From NCBI RefSeq assembly GCF_003614435.1, contig NZ_CP025548.1, forward strand, positions 1 through 64,000: a stretch of 64,000 nucleotides of DNA, written 5' to 3'. Every line of letters starts with the position of its first letter. Position 1 is the first letter of the stretch. The notes beneath the pieces were generated by a model. The model had not been told where the DNA came from. It was given only the letters and a program-made list of their open reading frames with translations, and made no database searches. Positions 31,687 to 41,022 of this stretch are shown here, piece by piece. The DNA is from Mycobacterium paragordonae (GTDB lineage Bacteria; Actinomycetota; Actinomycetes; Mycobacteriales; Mycobacteriaceae). Position numbers and translations under genes: made by a program.

Positions 31687-34544
31687 GCGGCCTCCCCTAT
31701 GGATCGCGCCTTGCGCGCACCCATCTGGGGCGTGGTGTTGAGGGCCTCGAGGATCCTCGGGTCGCTGGGGCGCATGATCTGGATCTCGGCGACCTGGCGG
31801 CGTTGCTTTTCATCACGCACCGGTGAGCCTTGGTCGTTGTCTGCGTCGTCGTTGATCATCGACATGTAGAACCGCCCGTCTTTAGCCGCCATCAAATCCG
31901 CGATCCGCTCATCGGTGATCGGCATGGCGTCAAACCAGGCCAGGTTGGATCGGGCCAGGGCCTTGTCTTCGGCGCGGCCGATGAATTTGGTGGTGACCAG
32001 TTGGAATGCGTCATGTGCGAGGTCCTGGGCGGCGTGGTGGGTCATGAAGACCACGACGAGGAAGTGTTTGCGTCCGTCGCGGACGTCGACTTCCAGGATC
32101 TCCATCCCGATCGGGTTGCGGGTGATCGTCCAGGCTTCGTCGACGAAGATATAGGCGGGCCCGCGCTCACCGCGACGCAATTTGCTGGCCCGGAACGCGC
32201 TCTTGAGGAATACCGATCCCAGCGTGTAAATCGCTGGAGCGTAGCGCTCTTCGGGCGTGAGCTTGTCGTAGAGGTGCTTGTTGAGCACTTTGTCCATCGT
32301 CGGCAGGGACAGCCCATGGGTGCGGAACACGGTGCCCCGGGCAGTCAGCGTCAGCGCGGGCAGTTGTTCGTCGAAGAGTGCGGCGGCAAACGGGCGATGC
32401 CGCCAGACGCGGATTTTGCGCCCCACCATGACTGCGGCAGGGTCTGACTGGCTCGCCAGGAGATAGCGCGCCAGGGCCATCAGGGACGTCAGCCCGCGCG
32501 CGTGAAGCTCCGAGGGATCCAATGCCTCTGCCAGCGCCAGCTTTTGGGTGTCGTCGAGGCCTTCGAGTAGATCGATGAGCACGTTATAGGTGTAGCGGCA
32601 GGCGGTTTGGGGTTCGTCGGCCCAAACCTTGAGCGGGTCGAGTGATCCCGGCGGGGAGGTGATATCGATAATTTGCACATCGTCGAGAACCTCACCCAGT
32701 TTGGCCCACTCGCCGATACCGTGGGGATGTTTATCGTCGGTGATGTCTGATCGGTCGAAAGCGCCCCACGGATCCCCACGTAGGTGCGCGAAGATGGCCA
32801 GCATCTTGCCCAGGGTCGATTTTCCACCGCCTACCGAGGCGACAATGGCCAACGTGGCGGCTCGGCCGGCCAGGATCAGCTTCTCGGCGGCAAAGCGGAC
32901 CAGTTCGCCCAAACCAGAGGTGAGGTTACGGCCGATGACCGGTCCGTCAGCGTGGCCGATGGAGGCGGTGGTGAAGGGCACCAGTTCCGCGAATTCCGAT
33001 ACCGTGGTTTCTGCGGCGTGGTGCTCCATCGCCGGTGACCGCGGGGCACCCGGTTGCAGCGCCGACCAGAGTTCCTCTTGAGCTCCCGGCTGCGGTGGGT
33101 CGGGGATGATTCCCATCCGGGACAACACATCTCGCACCGCGTTGGCGATGCGTTTGACTTCGGCGGCCGAAGCCGCGGCGATGGAGATGAACAGAGTGAA
33201 CGTCACCGCCGCAGCGGCTGGATCTTTCAGCTGGTTGTTGTAGATGGCCAGCAGCTCGTTTTCTCGGTCGTAGGGGTCGCCGCCTTGTTGCCAAAACGGT
33301 GCGATCTCGTCGGTGTTGTCATCGATGGTGCCTTGGTTCTTGCGGTTGTCCTCCAGCGCGTGCTCGCGGGTTTTCGGGGTGCACCTGATGGCCCAGTTGA
33401 TGGGCTCCCCCATGTGACAGAGCACCGACAGAAAATCGGTCTCCCCCGGAAAGTCCAGCGCATCAGGCAGTTTCACGGTCAATACCGACTGGTATGACGG
33501 CGCCGCGTCGTCGACGGTGATCTTGACGACCGGCAGCAGCTCGCGCCGGCGAAAGAACTTGCGGCGCTGCCCGAACATGCTGTCGCTGTGCGCTCCGTCC
33601 TCGACAGTGATGGTGGGCAGAGTTTCTGGCAGTGCCGGTGATCTGGTGGAGACCATTTGAACGCCGCTGGTGCATTGGGCATACCAGGTCCAGTACATCT
33701 GACTTGCGCTAGCTGGTGTCAGCTGCCAGCTGAACGGCAGGTCTGCGATGATCTCGTCGCGGCGTCGCGCGGCGGTTGCGGCGTTGTCGCCGACGTAGAT
33801 CGCCAGGATGTGGTTGATCCGGTGCGGCCAGTGTCCGGGTCCTTTGTCGGCGGTTTCGGCGTGGAGCGCATCGATCTGGTCACACACGATCAGTGAATAC
33901 AGCGGCAGCTGTTCGGCGTCGGCGTCGGTGCGGGTGAATGCCCGATCGAAGAGCTCGTTTCGGCCGATCGGTTCTTTGACTTGGGCGATGTAGGCTCCGT
34001 GACGCAGCAGCTTGCTCAGCAACGCTTGATGTTCAGCGAGGACACCGTTGTGCTGGCTGTCGTCGACCAGCCCCATCTCCAGGGGGTTGCCAATGCGGTA
34101 TTCCGCCCAGTACTGGCCGGTGGCGGTGACGCGGATGTTGTCGTCGATCACGTCGATGGTGCTCAGTCCCCTGTGCGCGCCGGTGGGGGCATTGGCGGGG
34201 TGGAATGGGTTGGGACCGTCGATCAGCGAGCTGCGCGCGAAATGCATGTCGATGTGCGAGCCGATCCAGTGCGCCACGTTGAAGCCCTCCGGCGATCGCC
34301 GGAAGCGGCCGATCAGGTAGAGCGCACCGCCGAGGACCACCGCCGCTGCGACCACGCCGACGACGGCGCCGGCTAGTCGCGCCGCGGCGAAACCCGCCGC
34401 ACACAATGCCACCCCGATGGCGGCAGCCAGCGCCGCAATCGGGAGATCACGCTTGTACTCATAAGGGCCGCCCCACAACGGGTTTCCGCCACTCGTGGTA
34501 CCGATGATCTTCTTGACACGCCTGATCGGTGTGTAGATGTGCAC
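31683..34544 (-). CDS. virB4: VirB4-like type IV secretion ATPase
   Basis: 953 aa. Two N-terminal hydrophobic helices (about residues 33-80) suggest a VirB3-like membrane part fused to the ATPase. Walker A 'IVASVGGGKSTLGKML' is near residue 576 and Walker B 'PAYIFVDEAWTITRNP' near 805, followed by 'VVVFMTHHAAQDLAHD' as in VirB4/TraC proteins. It powers substrate transfer in conjugation. It lies 7 nt after a small membrane protein gene and overlaps the VirB6-like gene by 4 nt. Confidence 0.9.
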   Translation of the reverse strand: MHIYTPIRRVKKIIGTTSGGNPLWGGPYEYKRDLPIAALAAAIGVALCAAGFAAARLAGAVVGVVAAAVVLGGALYLIGRFRRSPEGFNVAHWIGSHIDMHFARSSLIDGPNPFHPANAPTGAHRGLSTIDVIDDNIRVTATGQYWAEYRIGNPLEMGLVDDSQHNGVLAEHQALLSKLLRHGAYIAQVKEPIGRNELFDRAFTRTDADAEQLPLYSLIVCDQIDALHAETADKGPGHWPHRINHILAIYVGDNAATAARRRDEIIADLPFSWQLTPASASQMYWTWYAQCTSGVQMVSTRSPALPETLPTITVEDGAHSDSMFGQRRKFFRRRELLPVVKITVDDAAPSYQSVLTVKLPDALDFPGETDFLSVLCHMGEPINWAIRCTPKTREHALEDNRKNQGTIDDNTDEIAPFWQQGGDPYDRENELLAIYNNQLKDPAAAAVTFTLFISIAAASAAEVKRIANAVRDVLSRMGIIPDPPQPGAQEELWSALQPGAPRSPAMEHHAAETTVSEFAELVPFTTASIGHADGPVIGRNLTSGLGELVRFAAEKLILAGRAATLAIVASVGGGKSTLGKMLAIFAHLRGDPWGAFDRSDITDDKHPHGIGEWAKLGEVLDDVQIIDITSPPGSLDPLKVWADEPQTACRYTYNVLIDLLEGLDDTQKLALAEALDPSELHARGLTSLMALARYLLASQSDPAAVMVGRKIRVWRHRPFAAALFDEQLPALTLTARGTVFRTHGLSLPTMDKVLNKHLYDKLTPEERYAPAIYTLGSVFLKSAFRASKLRRGERGPAYIFVDEAWTITRNPIGMEILEVDVRDGRKHFLVVVFMTHHAAQDLAHDAFQLVTTKFIGRAEDKALARSNLAWFDAMPITDERIADLMAAKDGRFYMSMINDDADNDQGSPVRDEKQRRQVAEIQIMRPSDPRILEALNTTPQMGARKARSIGEAA

Positions 34545-34551
34545 GGTAGGC

Positions 34552-34812
34552 TTAGGAGAAGTGCTGGAAAATGTAGGTCAGCACGGTGTTGATCCACCGC
34601 CCGAACATCATGTAGCCGCCGCTGCTCATCAGGACCGCCGAACCGGCCCAGTGCGACGCCAGGCCTTTCCACCCTTTGATGTTGAGTTCGTCGTTGGGGT
34701 TCTTGTTGCTGGTGCCCGCCAGCGAGCCAGCGCCTTTGGCGGCCAGCATGGCGCCGGCGCCGAACAGCACGAATCCCAGAAGAAGAACTATCGGTGTTTT
34801 CGCTGAATCCAT
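34552..34812 (-). CDS. Small membrane protein of the transfer operon
   Basis: 86 aa with a strong N-terminal hydrophobic helix ('PIVLLLGFVLFGAGAMLAAK') and a second amphipathic or membrane segment near the C-terminus ('MMFGRWINTVLTYIFQ'). It is located immediately upstream of virB4, where VirB2/VirB3-type small subunits are often encoded. No specific family can be named. Confidence 0.75.
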   Translation of the reverse strand: MDSAKTPIVLLLGFVLFGAGAMLAAKGAGSLAGTSNKNPNDELNIKGWKGLASHWAGSAVLMSSGGYMMFGRWINTVLTYIFQHFS

Positions 34813-34849
34813 TTCTGCTCCATTCTTGATGATGTCACTTTCATATGTT

Positions 34850-35686
34850 CTATTCGTCCGCGGGGGCGGCGGTAACGTCAGAAACCACCCACCGTCCGCC
34901 GACAGCAGCCAGCGTCAAGGTGTAGGACAGTTTCGTCACTGTTGTTTTCTGTACTGAAATGACCGCATTGACGGTTACGGACTTTTCAATTTTTTCCGTG
35001 TCGCGTGATGCGCTGACCGATTCGAGTGTGGTCTTGCTGTAGGGCGGTGTGGTAAATGCTGCAATAGATTGGTCGGCAACACGACTCAAATCCCCTTTTC
35101 CGGTGAGCCATGCAGCGAAGAAGTCTGACACGGTGGTGTATGCGGGCGAGCCGGGGTCCACTCTGGTCAGTTCGTGACCCTGCTCGTTGTTCTGATCCGG
35201 TGCTGCGGTCGGCGTGAGGGGGATCCGTCCGGGCAGACCCTCGACGCGGTAGATGCCCTCGGCGGTGATCACCACTTGTTGTTGCCAACCCTGCGCACCG
35301 CTGCCGGTCAGCACGTCCGCGCTCACGGTCCATACCCGTGTCTTGTCGGTGCGGGTGGCTTGCAGCTTGGGTGTTCGCCCGATCACGGCCAGAACCCGTT
35401 CAGCGGGGAACGGGAAGCCGCCTTGCCCGCGCGAGGTGGCGACCAGGGCACCATAGAGGGCGACGGCGGCCGCGGGATCGACCGGGGAGGCGGTGACGTA
35501 TGCGGTGATTGCCTTCTGTCCGAACCCCGCGACCGCGTCACGCTCTGTGGTGTCGGGAGTCGACGCGTCCCCCGACTGAGTGCAGGACAGCAGCACCGCA
35601 AGCAGGATCAGCGGCCAGGCCAGCAGCCACGCGTACCTGTTGTGCTGGTTCAGCAACTCCGATTTCATGATTTGTGAGCGCCACAT
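34850..35686 (-). CDS. TcpC/VirB8-like conjugation protein
   Basis: About 278 aa from the ATG at 35,686 (MWRSQIMKSELL), or 272 aa from the ATG at 35,668. One N-terminal membrane segment ('YAWLLAWPLILLAVLLSC') precedes an extracytoplasmic alpha/beta region. The two repeated NTF2-like halves are recognisable from 'AVAGFGQKAITAYVTASP' and 'YTTVSDFFAAWLTGKGDLSR'. This is the architecture of TcpC proteins of Gram-positive conjugation systems, the VirB8 equivalent. Confidence 0.8.
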   Translation of the reverse strand: MWRSQIMKSELLNQHNRYAWLLAWPLILLAVLLSCTQSGDASTPDTTERDAVAGFGQKAITAYVTASPVDPAAAVALYGALVATSRGQGGFPFPAERVLAVIGRTPKLQATRTDKTRVWTVSADVLTGSGAQGWQQQVVITAEGIYRVEGLPGRIPLTPTAAPDQNNEQGHELTRVDPGSPAYTTVSDFFAAWLTGKGDLSRVADQSIAAFTTPPYSKTTLESVSASRDTEKIEKSVTVNAVISVQKTTVTKLSYTLTLAAVGGRWVVSDVTAAPADE

Positions 35687-35724
35687 GCCGTTACATCCAC
35701 CACGAGAGTTGGCGCTGCAGCTGC

Positions 35725-36369
35725 TCAGGCATAGCCGTACCGCCCGCCCTGGAACGCGCGTAGTGCGGCGTTGACGTCGACACAGAAGCCCATGTCGGCG
35801 ATCTCCGCGTCGTGCCCGTGCCACAAACCGACGATCGCGACCTCGTGTCCGCCGGTTCGCACAAAGCAGGGTCCGCCAGAGTCGCCGGCGGCACTCCTGG
35901 CCGCGACGGCGATGGTGGCCCCATCCGAAGAGATGGTCGTCCCGCACGACGTGGCGCCCGACCCCACACCGTAGTGACACATCTCCTGACCGAAAGTCAC
36001 CACGCCGCGTGCATTCGCCTCGTAGTTGGTGGAACGAATATTCTGTGACCAGGCCACGTCACCAAAGTCGATGAGCTGCCAATCCTGACGCAGACTGAAT
36101 TCCGGGGACACCCCGACAGAGAAACCCGCTATCCCCGCGTCGCGATCGGTGATCTGGGCATCCACCGACGGCTGGCAGTGACCAGCGGTCAGCCCCATCG
36201 TGGACCCCGACCTCCGGAACACATATCCCAACGTGCACCTGTTCCCCCCCTCGATAATGGTGTCGCCGGGGCGAATGGGGATGGTCGCCCGGGCGACCCC
36301 CTGAACCAGGGTCGCCGAGCACAATGCCAGCACGGTGAAAACTACACCTAGACAAGCAAATTTACTCAC
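35725..36369 (-). CDS. Secreted trypsin-like (S1 family) serine protease
   Basis: 214 aa. The signal peptide ('FTVLALCSATLVQGVARA') is cleaved near residue 28. The catalytic residues are visible: His in 'GLTAGHCQPS', a likely Asp in 'QLIDFGDVAW', and Ser in 'SAAGDSGGPCFV'. Paired Cys residues (46/65-type and near the Ser) fit disulfides of streptogrisin-like proteases. It is the first gene of the transfer run, 38 nt before the TcpC-like gene. A role in processing cell-surface proteins during transfer is inference. Confidence 0.88.
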   Translation of the reverse strand: MSKFACLGVVFTVLALCSATLVQGVARATIPIRPGDTIIEGGNRCTLGYVFRRSGSTMGLTAGHCQPSVDAQITDRDAGIAGFSVGVSPEFSLRQDWQLIDFGDVAWSQNIRSTNYEANARGVVTFGQEMCHYGVGSGATSCGTTISSDGATIAVAARSAAGDSGGPCFVRTGGHEVAIVGLWHGHDAEIADMGFCVDVNAALRAFQGGRYGYA

Positions 36370-36533
36370 AACAAATAATTATAATTGCTATCGATTGAGC
36401 GCAATAGTCACGCGAATTTTCCACCGCTAAATAACAAATGTGGTCGTGCGAATAGATCCCGTACGTGCAAAGTGACCATCGGGCTGACGTGGACACGGTT
36501 CCTGCCCAACCGGGGGTCGAGGCCTAGGTGGTG

Positions 36534-37270
36534 TCAATCACGGCAGGCCGTGACTGCCGCGGCACGATCCTTTACGGTCATTCTCAGGCGGTACTTCACA
36601 ACAACGGTCAGATATCGAATCACATAGGAGCACTTGTTTATTCGGGGAAGCCATTCAGACAAGGTGGAGTCACCCTTACTGCTGTTAGCCGAACTCGAGA
36701 CCGCTACCAGTTCGGTCATATCGTTAGCGAAGATGCGGCGCTGCAAGGGATCCCACTGCGCGGCACCGGCATTCCAGGCGGCTTTCAAAGGTACGACGTG
36801 ATCGGCTGCCACGCGCGTCAGGTCGACGGCTTGACCGGTGTAGGGGTCTGGATCCAGACGCCCCGCGACGACCTTGCAGTCACGGGTTCCCGGCTTGAAT
36901 CTGATTTGTTGTAATGATTGGCGTAACAACCGATTACGGGTTTCCTCAGGATTTTGGCGTGTCGCATCCGCTTCGGTCCGAAGGGTCGTTCCACGCTGTA
37001 ACCGAAGACACAACCCATGCCTTTGCCGCACCCTCGCTGGTATCCGGCCACCTCCGGGATCTCGTCGACGATGCTCGCTTGCGCCAAGAGGTCACGTACG
37101 CCGCCTCCGGCGGCGGCGGCGCCTGCCGGCGGCACCGACGGCCCGACGCCGCCGCCCATCTGCAGGTCGCCGGGTGTCACGAAGGCCATCACTGCGACCA
37201 CGATGACTGAGGCTGTCGCGGCCAAGGTCATGCAGCGGACTCGGGTTAGCGCGGTTGATGTGGCGGCCAT
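36534..37270 (-). pseudogene. Exported HNH nuclease (DUF1524/GmrSD type), frameshifted
   Basis: The 5' part (ATG at 37,270; MAATSTALTRVRCMTLAATA) has a membrane/signal segment, a Gly/Ala-rich linker and then 'EVAGYQRGCGKGMGCVFGYS'. In intact relatives this is followed by GCDTRNDIL-like sequence. Here the matching sequence ('EETRNRLLRQSLQQIRFKPG', then 'RVAADHVVPLKAAWNAGA' with the catalytic His, and 'ANDMTELVAVSSSANSSKGD') continues in another frame. The shift lies near 36,985. The nuclease is presumably inactive unless this is a sequencing error. Confidence 0.75.
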
Positions 37271-37428
37271 AAGCACGCACTCCTTACTGCTGCCGCGCGG
37301 GCACACGGGTGCTGAGGTTTGGCGATGGCGGTATCGATCTCGCGGCGGATGTCTTCAACGCGCGTCGTCTTGTCGGCGAATCCTTGACCAGACAATGATA
37401 AGTCGGGCTTGTTCTCGCCACTATTCAC
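37246..37428 (-). CDS. Short hypothetical ORF before the HNH gene
   Basis: 60 aa, 'GENKPDLSLSGQGFADKTTR' and 'VEDIRREIDTAIAKPQHPCA' look coding, while the last residues are less convincing. It lies between eccA's stop (37,482) and the HNH gene on the same strand. No family is recognised. It may be the tail of a decayed gene. Confidence 0.35.
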   Translation of the reverse strand: MNSGENKPDLSLSGQGFADKTTRVEDIRREIDTAIAKPQHPCARAAAVRSACLWPPHQPR

Positions 37429-37481
37429 TGAATAGTAGCGGTTCCGTTCGGCGGCAGAAATATTTCACTGCATTGCACGAT

Positions 37482-39284
37482 TTATATCGTGTTCCCGAAT
37501 TCGGCGCGGTTGAGGTCGATGTGGAATTCGTCGCAGACCTTGGCGATCGCGGGAACGATGTCGGCGACGGTGACGGTGCGCAGGTCGTCGTCGGTGAGGC
37601 TGTCGGGCGCGGTGACAGCCTGCACGGAGAGCCTTGGTTCGCGGTAGCCCTCGGCCTTCTCGATGACGTTGCGGGCGAATCTTCCGTTCTGGACTATATC
37701 GATTCCGCTTTTCATGATTCCGTCTTTGTCACGCCCTCGGTATTGCTGCAATTGGGCGCAGCACTGAAGAAATGCTTCGCGGGCCTGGATCGATAGCGAC
37801 GTGTCGCGGGAGCGGCCGTAGACGTCGCCAATTTCCACCAACTCTGAGGGCTGGTAGGAGGTGAACCGCAGCCGGCCGTTGAATCGGGACGCCAACCCAG
37901 GATTGACTTTCAGGAATTCATCGACACGGTCCTCGTAGCCGGCGCCCATGAAGCAGAAATCGAAACGATGTTTCTCCAGGTCGATGAGAAGCTGGTTCAC
38001 GGCTTCCATCCCGATCATGTCCGGGGTTCCGTCTTGGTGCTTCTCGATGATCGAGTACACCTCGTCCATGAAGATGATGCGGCCCAACGACTCTTGGATG
38101 AGGGCGGTGGTTTTGGGTCCGGACGCGCCGATGTGTTCGTGGCAGAAATCGGCGCGCCGGACTTCGCGGATCTCGGGGTCTCTGACGACGCCGAGGCCGG
38201 CGTAGATCTTGCCCAGCGCCACCGCAGTGGTGGTCTTGCCGGTGCCCGGTGGCCCGACAAGCAGGATGTGGTTGGTCTGTCCGGCGACCTGCAGTCCACG
38301 TTTGAGCCGCAGCGCGCGCACCGGTATTTGCTCTTCGAGGCGCCGCACCGTGTCCTTGACTTCCTGCAAACCGATTTGGTCGGCCAGTTCACGTTTGCCC
38401 TCGGCGAGCAACTCGGCCCGTCGCGCCGCGAGCTCGTCGTCGCTGCGCTGCCCGCGGCGGCGCTGGGTGGTGGCGTCCCAGTAATCGGTGCGGGTGGCGA
38501 TCTCGGCTTCGTCGACGATCTGCAACTGCAGGGCAGGGTCGCGCAGGGCGGCCTTGGCCACGTCGATGAGTTGGCCGTTGATGGATGCCTTGCCGAAATG
38601 GTCTGCTGCGGCGGCGGTATCGCCGAGTTGGCGGTACACCATTCCTCGGGTGTAGGCGAGGTCGGCGTGCAGGGTGGGGTCTTGGGTGTGGACTTTGTCG
38701 GCCCATTGCAGAGCTACATGGGGTTGTCCCATGGAGGCTGCGGCCATGGCGGCCAGCGTGCAGGTTGCCGCGGTGATGTCGTGGAGGATGACGGCGCGTT
38801 CGGGGAGCTCGGCGGCTGCTTCGGTGATCACATCGGGCCAGCGCTGGGTGGCGTGCATGAGGTAGGTGCGTGCGTACTGGCGCCAGTGATATCCGACCGG
38901 ATCCGCTACCAATTGTGGGTCCTCGAGCAACGCGGCAGCGGCGTCGTATTGTGCGGCGCTGATCAGCGCTGAAACCAGGGCGATCCCGATGTGGGTGCGG
39001 TTGGTGGCGGTGATGACCAGGTAGGGGCCCACGGCGATGTTGGCTTGCAGGTTGATCGCGTTGAGTTTGGCTTCGCGGCCGAGGCGGCTTCCCTGGTCAT
39101 AGGTGGCGCGCAGGGTGTCCAGGGTGTCGTCACCGGCGATGATCCTGCCCAGCCAGGCGTCGGCCATTGAGGGATCGGTGTCGGTCGCGGCGGTGAACTT
39201 TGTCAGCGCCTCGGGGTGTCGCCGGCGCTGGTGCAGATCCAGCGCCTCCTTGAACAGTTGTCGGGCCGCGACCCAGTTCGTCAC
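37482..39284 (-). CDS. eccA: EccA, ESX AAA+ ATPase
   Basis: 600 aa. The N-terminal 280 residues are TPR-like helical repeats ('GRIIAGDDTLDTLRATYDQG'). The CbbX-like AAA+ domain follows, with Walker A 'LLVGPPGTGKTTTAVAL' (about residue 350), Walker B 'RIIFMDEVYSII' and Arg-rich 'GLASRFNGRLRFTSY'. EccA is the cytosolic ATPase of mycobacterial ESX systems that acts with EspG on PE/PPE substrates. It is the last gene of the locus, 70 nt after eccE. Confidence 0.93.
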   Translation of the reverse strand: MTNWVAARQLFKEALDLHQRRRHPEALTKFTAATDTDPSMADAWLGRIIAGDDTLDTLRATYDQGSRLGREAKLNAINLQANIAVGPYLVITATNRTHIGIALVSALISAAQYDAAAALLEDPQLVADPVGYHWRQYARTYLMHATQRWPDVITEAAAELPERAVILHDITAATCTLAAMAAASMGQPHVALQWADKVHTQDPTLHADLAYTRGMVYRQLGDTAAAADHFGKASINGQLIDVAKAALRDPALQLQIVDEAEIATRTDYWDATTQRRRGQRSDDELAARRAELLAEGKRELADQIGLQEVKDTVRRLEEQIPVRALRLKRGLQVAGQTNHILLVGPPGTGKTTTAVALGKIYAGLGVVRDPEIREVRRADFCHEHIGASGPKTTALIQESLGRIIFMDEVYSIIEKHQDGTPDMIGMEAVNQLLIDLEKHRFDFCFMGAGYEDRVDEFLKVNPGLASRFNGRLRFTSYQPSELVEIGDVYGRSRDTSLSIQAREAFLQCCAQLQQYRGRDKDGIMKSGIDIVQNGRFARNVIEKAEGYREPRLSVQAVTAPDSLTDDDLRTVTVADIVPAIAKVCDEFHIDLNRAEFGNTI

Positions 39285-39354
39285 CGTCGTGCCGCCGAGA
39301 TGCCGGTGTTGTCGCGGGATTCTGAACGCAAAACTTGTTGCACGACAGCAGATC

Positions 39355-41022
39355 TCATTTCGGTTCGGCTGCCAGTGCAGGCGCCCAGGACAGGTCGCTG
39401 GGTTGGCTTGGCGCTCTGGCGAAGGCAGGTTCGGTGTCGAGGTAGGGGTTTTCTACGGCAAAGAATTCCATGTCGACGCGCCACGACCGGGGTGGACAGG
39501 CCAGGGCCGGGTCGCTGTGCAGGTCGGGGTCCACGACGGTGATGGTGAGTCGCCGCGAACTGTCGGGCTGGACGATCCGCACGTGCGCGTCGGCGCCGCC
39601 TCCGGTGAGAGTGATGATCGTTGCTGGAGCCGGGGTGGGCATGATCGTGGTGTCCATCACGCTGATGGTGGTCCCGGCGGCCGGTTTGGCCTCACCGGTG
39701 ATGATCAGTCCCGGCATCGCCATCGCCTGCCAACGACTGGGGTCGGTGGTATGGACGGTCACGCGTTCGCCCGCCGCGGCAGCCCGCAGCAGCAGCCGCT
39801 TGTAGACCGCGGCGTCGGCATCAATGTTGATCCGCAGATGCGTCGCCGGATCGGTGAACGGCATGATCAGGCGCTGCCCATCGGGCAGCGAGCCGATCAG
39901 CACACCGGAGTTGCCGATGGGCAGTGCAAGGCGCGGCGGTCCGGCCGCCACCGCCGCGGGCGCTCCGACCAGTTCGGTGGGCAGCGCCCGGTTGGCTGCC
40001 ACGGCAGCAGCCTGTTCTCCGGGCATCGAGGTCAGCACCACACTCGGTGGTGGAGTGACGATTTGGGGTTGGCGCAGCGTCACGGTCGCCGTGCACCGGC
40101 CATCGGGGAACAGGGTGATGTTCTGGGTCACCGCGTCATAGCGGCGCTCCCACACCACGCCCAGGTCGGCGTCGTTGATGTGCTGGGGAGGATAGTAGAA
40201 ACTCGACAGCCACCCGCGTTCTGCGCGCACCCCCAGCCAGTGGCGTCTGCTGCTTTCCAGACTGGCCGCACCCCCAAGCTTGTCGTCCAGGCTCAGCATG
40301 TCGGTCTCGCTGGCCACTTCGGCACGAATCCCGTTGGTGCGCAACACATTGACTGCCCGTTGGGCTGCGGCCACCGCCACCTCGTCCAGTTTACGGCGCA
40401 CGCGCAGCGCATCCAGGTTGTCCATCGCGGTGTCGATGCGCAAGATCAGCCACGCCTCACGCTGACCCGCATAGGGCGGAGGTCCGATGAAAGTGTCGCA
40501 GATGCGGGCGAAGTCGCCTTCGGCGCGCATGCGGGCACCGTGGATGATGACACTCACCGAGGCCAGCCGTAGTCCCAGCTGCTGATGCAACAGCACGGCC
40601 AGGTCCTCGGTGCGCAGTACGTTGTCGGTCTGCGACGTCGCCGCACCAGTGAGCCGGGTGGGCGCAAGGTACTTGCCGAGCAGCCGTACCGTCGCCACGG
40701 CAACACCATCCTGGTAGCGCACACCCGCGGGTTGCCGGTCGTTGATTGCGGTGACCGGCGCGGCCGGCTCCCAGCGTCGCCGCCGGTGCGAGCGGTACAC
40801 CTGCAGCCACCGGTAAACGCTGCGCCTGCCGGCGCCGAGGGGAACCACGTAGGCCGCGACCACGATTGCTCCGCAGACACCGCCCCACACCGGTCCCAAC
40901 ACTCCCCACATCACGGTGACCGCCACCGTCAACGCGGCGACGAGTCCACCGGTCAGGGGCGGCTGGCGGCTGATGTAGCGGGGCAGGCCTCGACCCGGTC
41001 GGCTCCGTGCGTGCTCAGCCAC
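39355..41022 (-). CDS. eccE: EccE, ESX membrane component
   Basis: 555 aa from the GTG at 41,022 (MAEHARSRPGRGLPRYIS), which overlaps the mycP stop by 8 nt. The longer open frame up to 41,187 lies inside mycP and is not used. Two hydrophobic segments ('GGLVAALTVAVTVMWGVLGP' and 'VWGGVCGAIVVAAYVVPL') are followed by the type VII EccE soluble domain ('LLGKYLAPTRL', 'DLAVLLHQQLGLRLASVSVI'). EccE sits at the periphery of the ESX core complex. Confidence 0.88.
   Translation of the reverse strand: MAEHARSRPGRGLPRYISRQPPLTGGLVAALTVAVTVMWGVLGPVWGGVCGAIVVAAYVVPLGAGRRSVYRWLQVYRSHRRRRWEPAAPVTAINDRQPAGVRYQDGVAVATVRLLGKYLAPTRLTGAATSQTDNVLRTEDLAVLLHQQLGLRLASVSVIIHGARMRAEGDFARICDTFIGPPPYAGQREAWLILRIDTAMDNLDALRVRRKLDEVAVAAAQRAVNVLRTNGIRAEVASETDMLSLDDKLGGAASLESSRRHWLGVRAERGWLSSFYYPPQHINDADLGVVWERRYDAVTQNITLFPDGRCTATVTLRQPQIVTPPPSVVLTSMPGEQAAAVAANRALPTELVGAPAAVAAGPPRLALPIGNSGVLIGSLPDGQRLIMPFTDPATHLRINIDADAAVYKRLLLRAAAAGERVTVHTTDPSRWQAMAMPGLIITGEAKPAAGTTISVMDTTIMPTPAPATIITLTGGGADAHVRIVQPDSSRRLTITVVDPDLHSDPALACPPRSWRVDMEFFAVENPYLDTEPAFARAPSQPSDLSWAPALAAEPK

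Noticed and set aside
30583..31869. 428-codon plus-strand ORF
   Set aside because: Antisense to the VirB6-like and VirB4 genes; composition of a mirror frame.
39103..40572. 489-codon plus-strand ORF
   Set aside because: Antisense to eccE and eccA; no recognisable domain.
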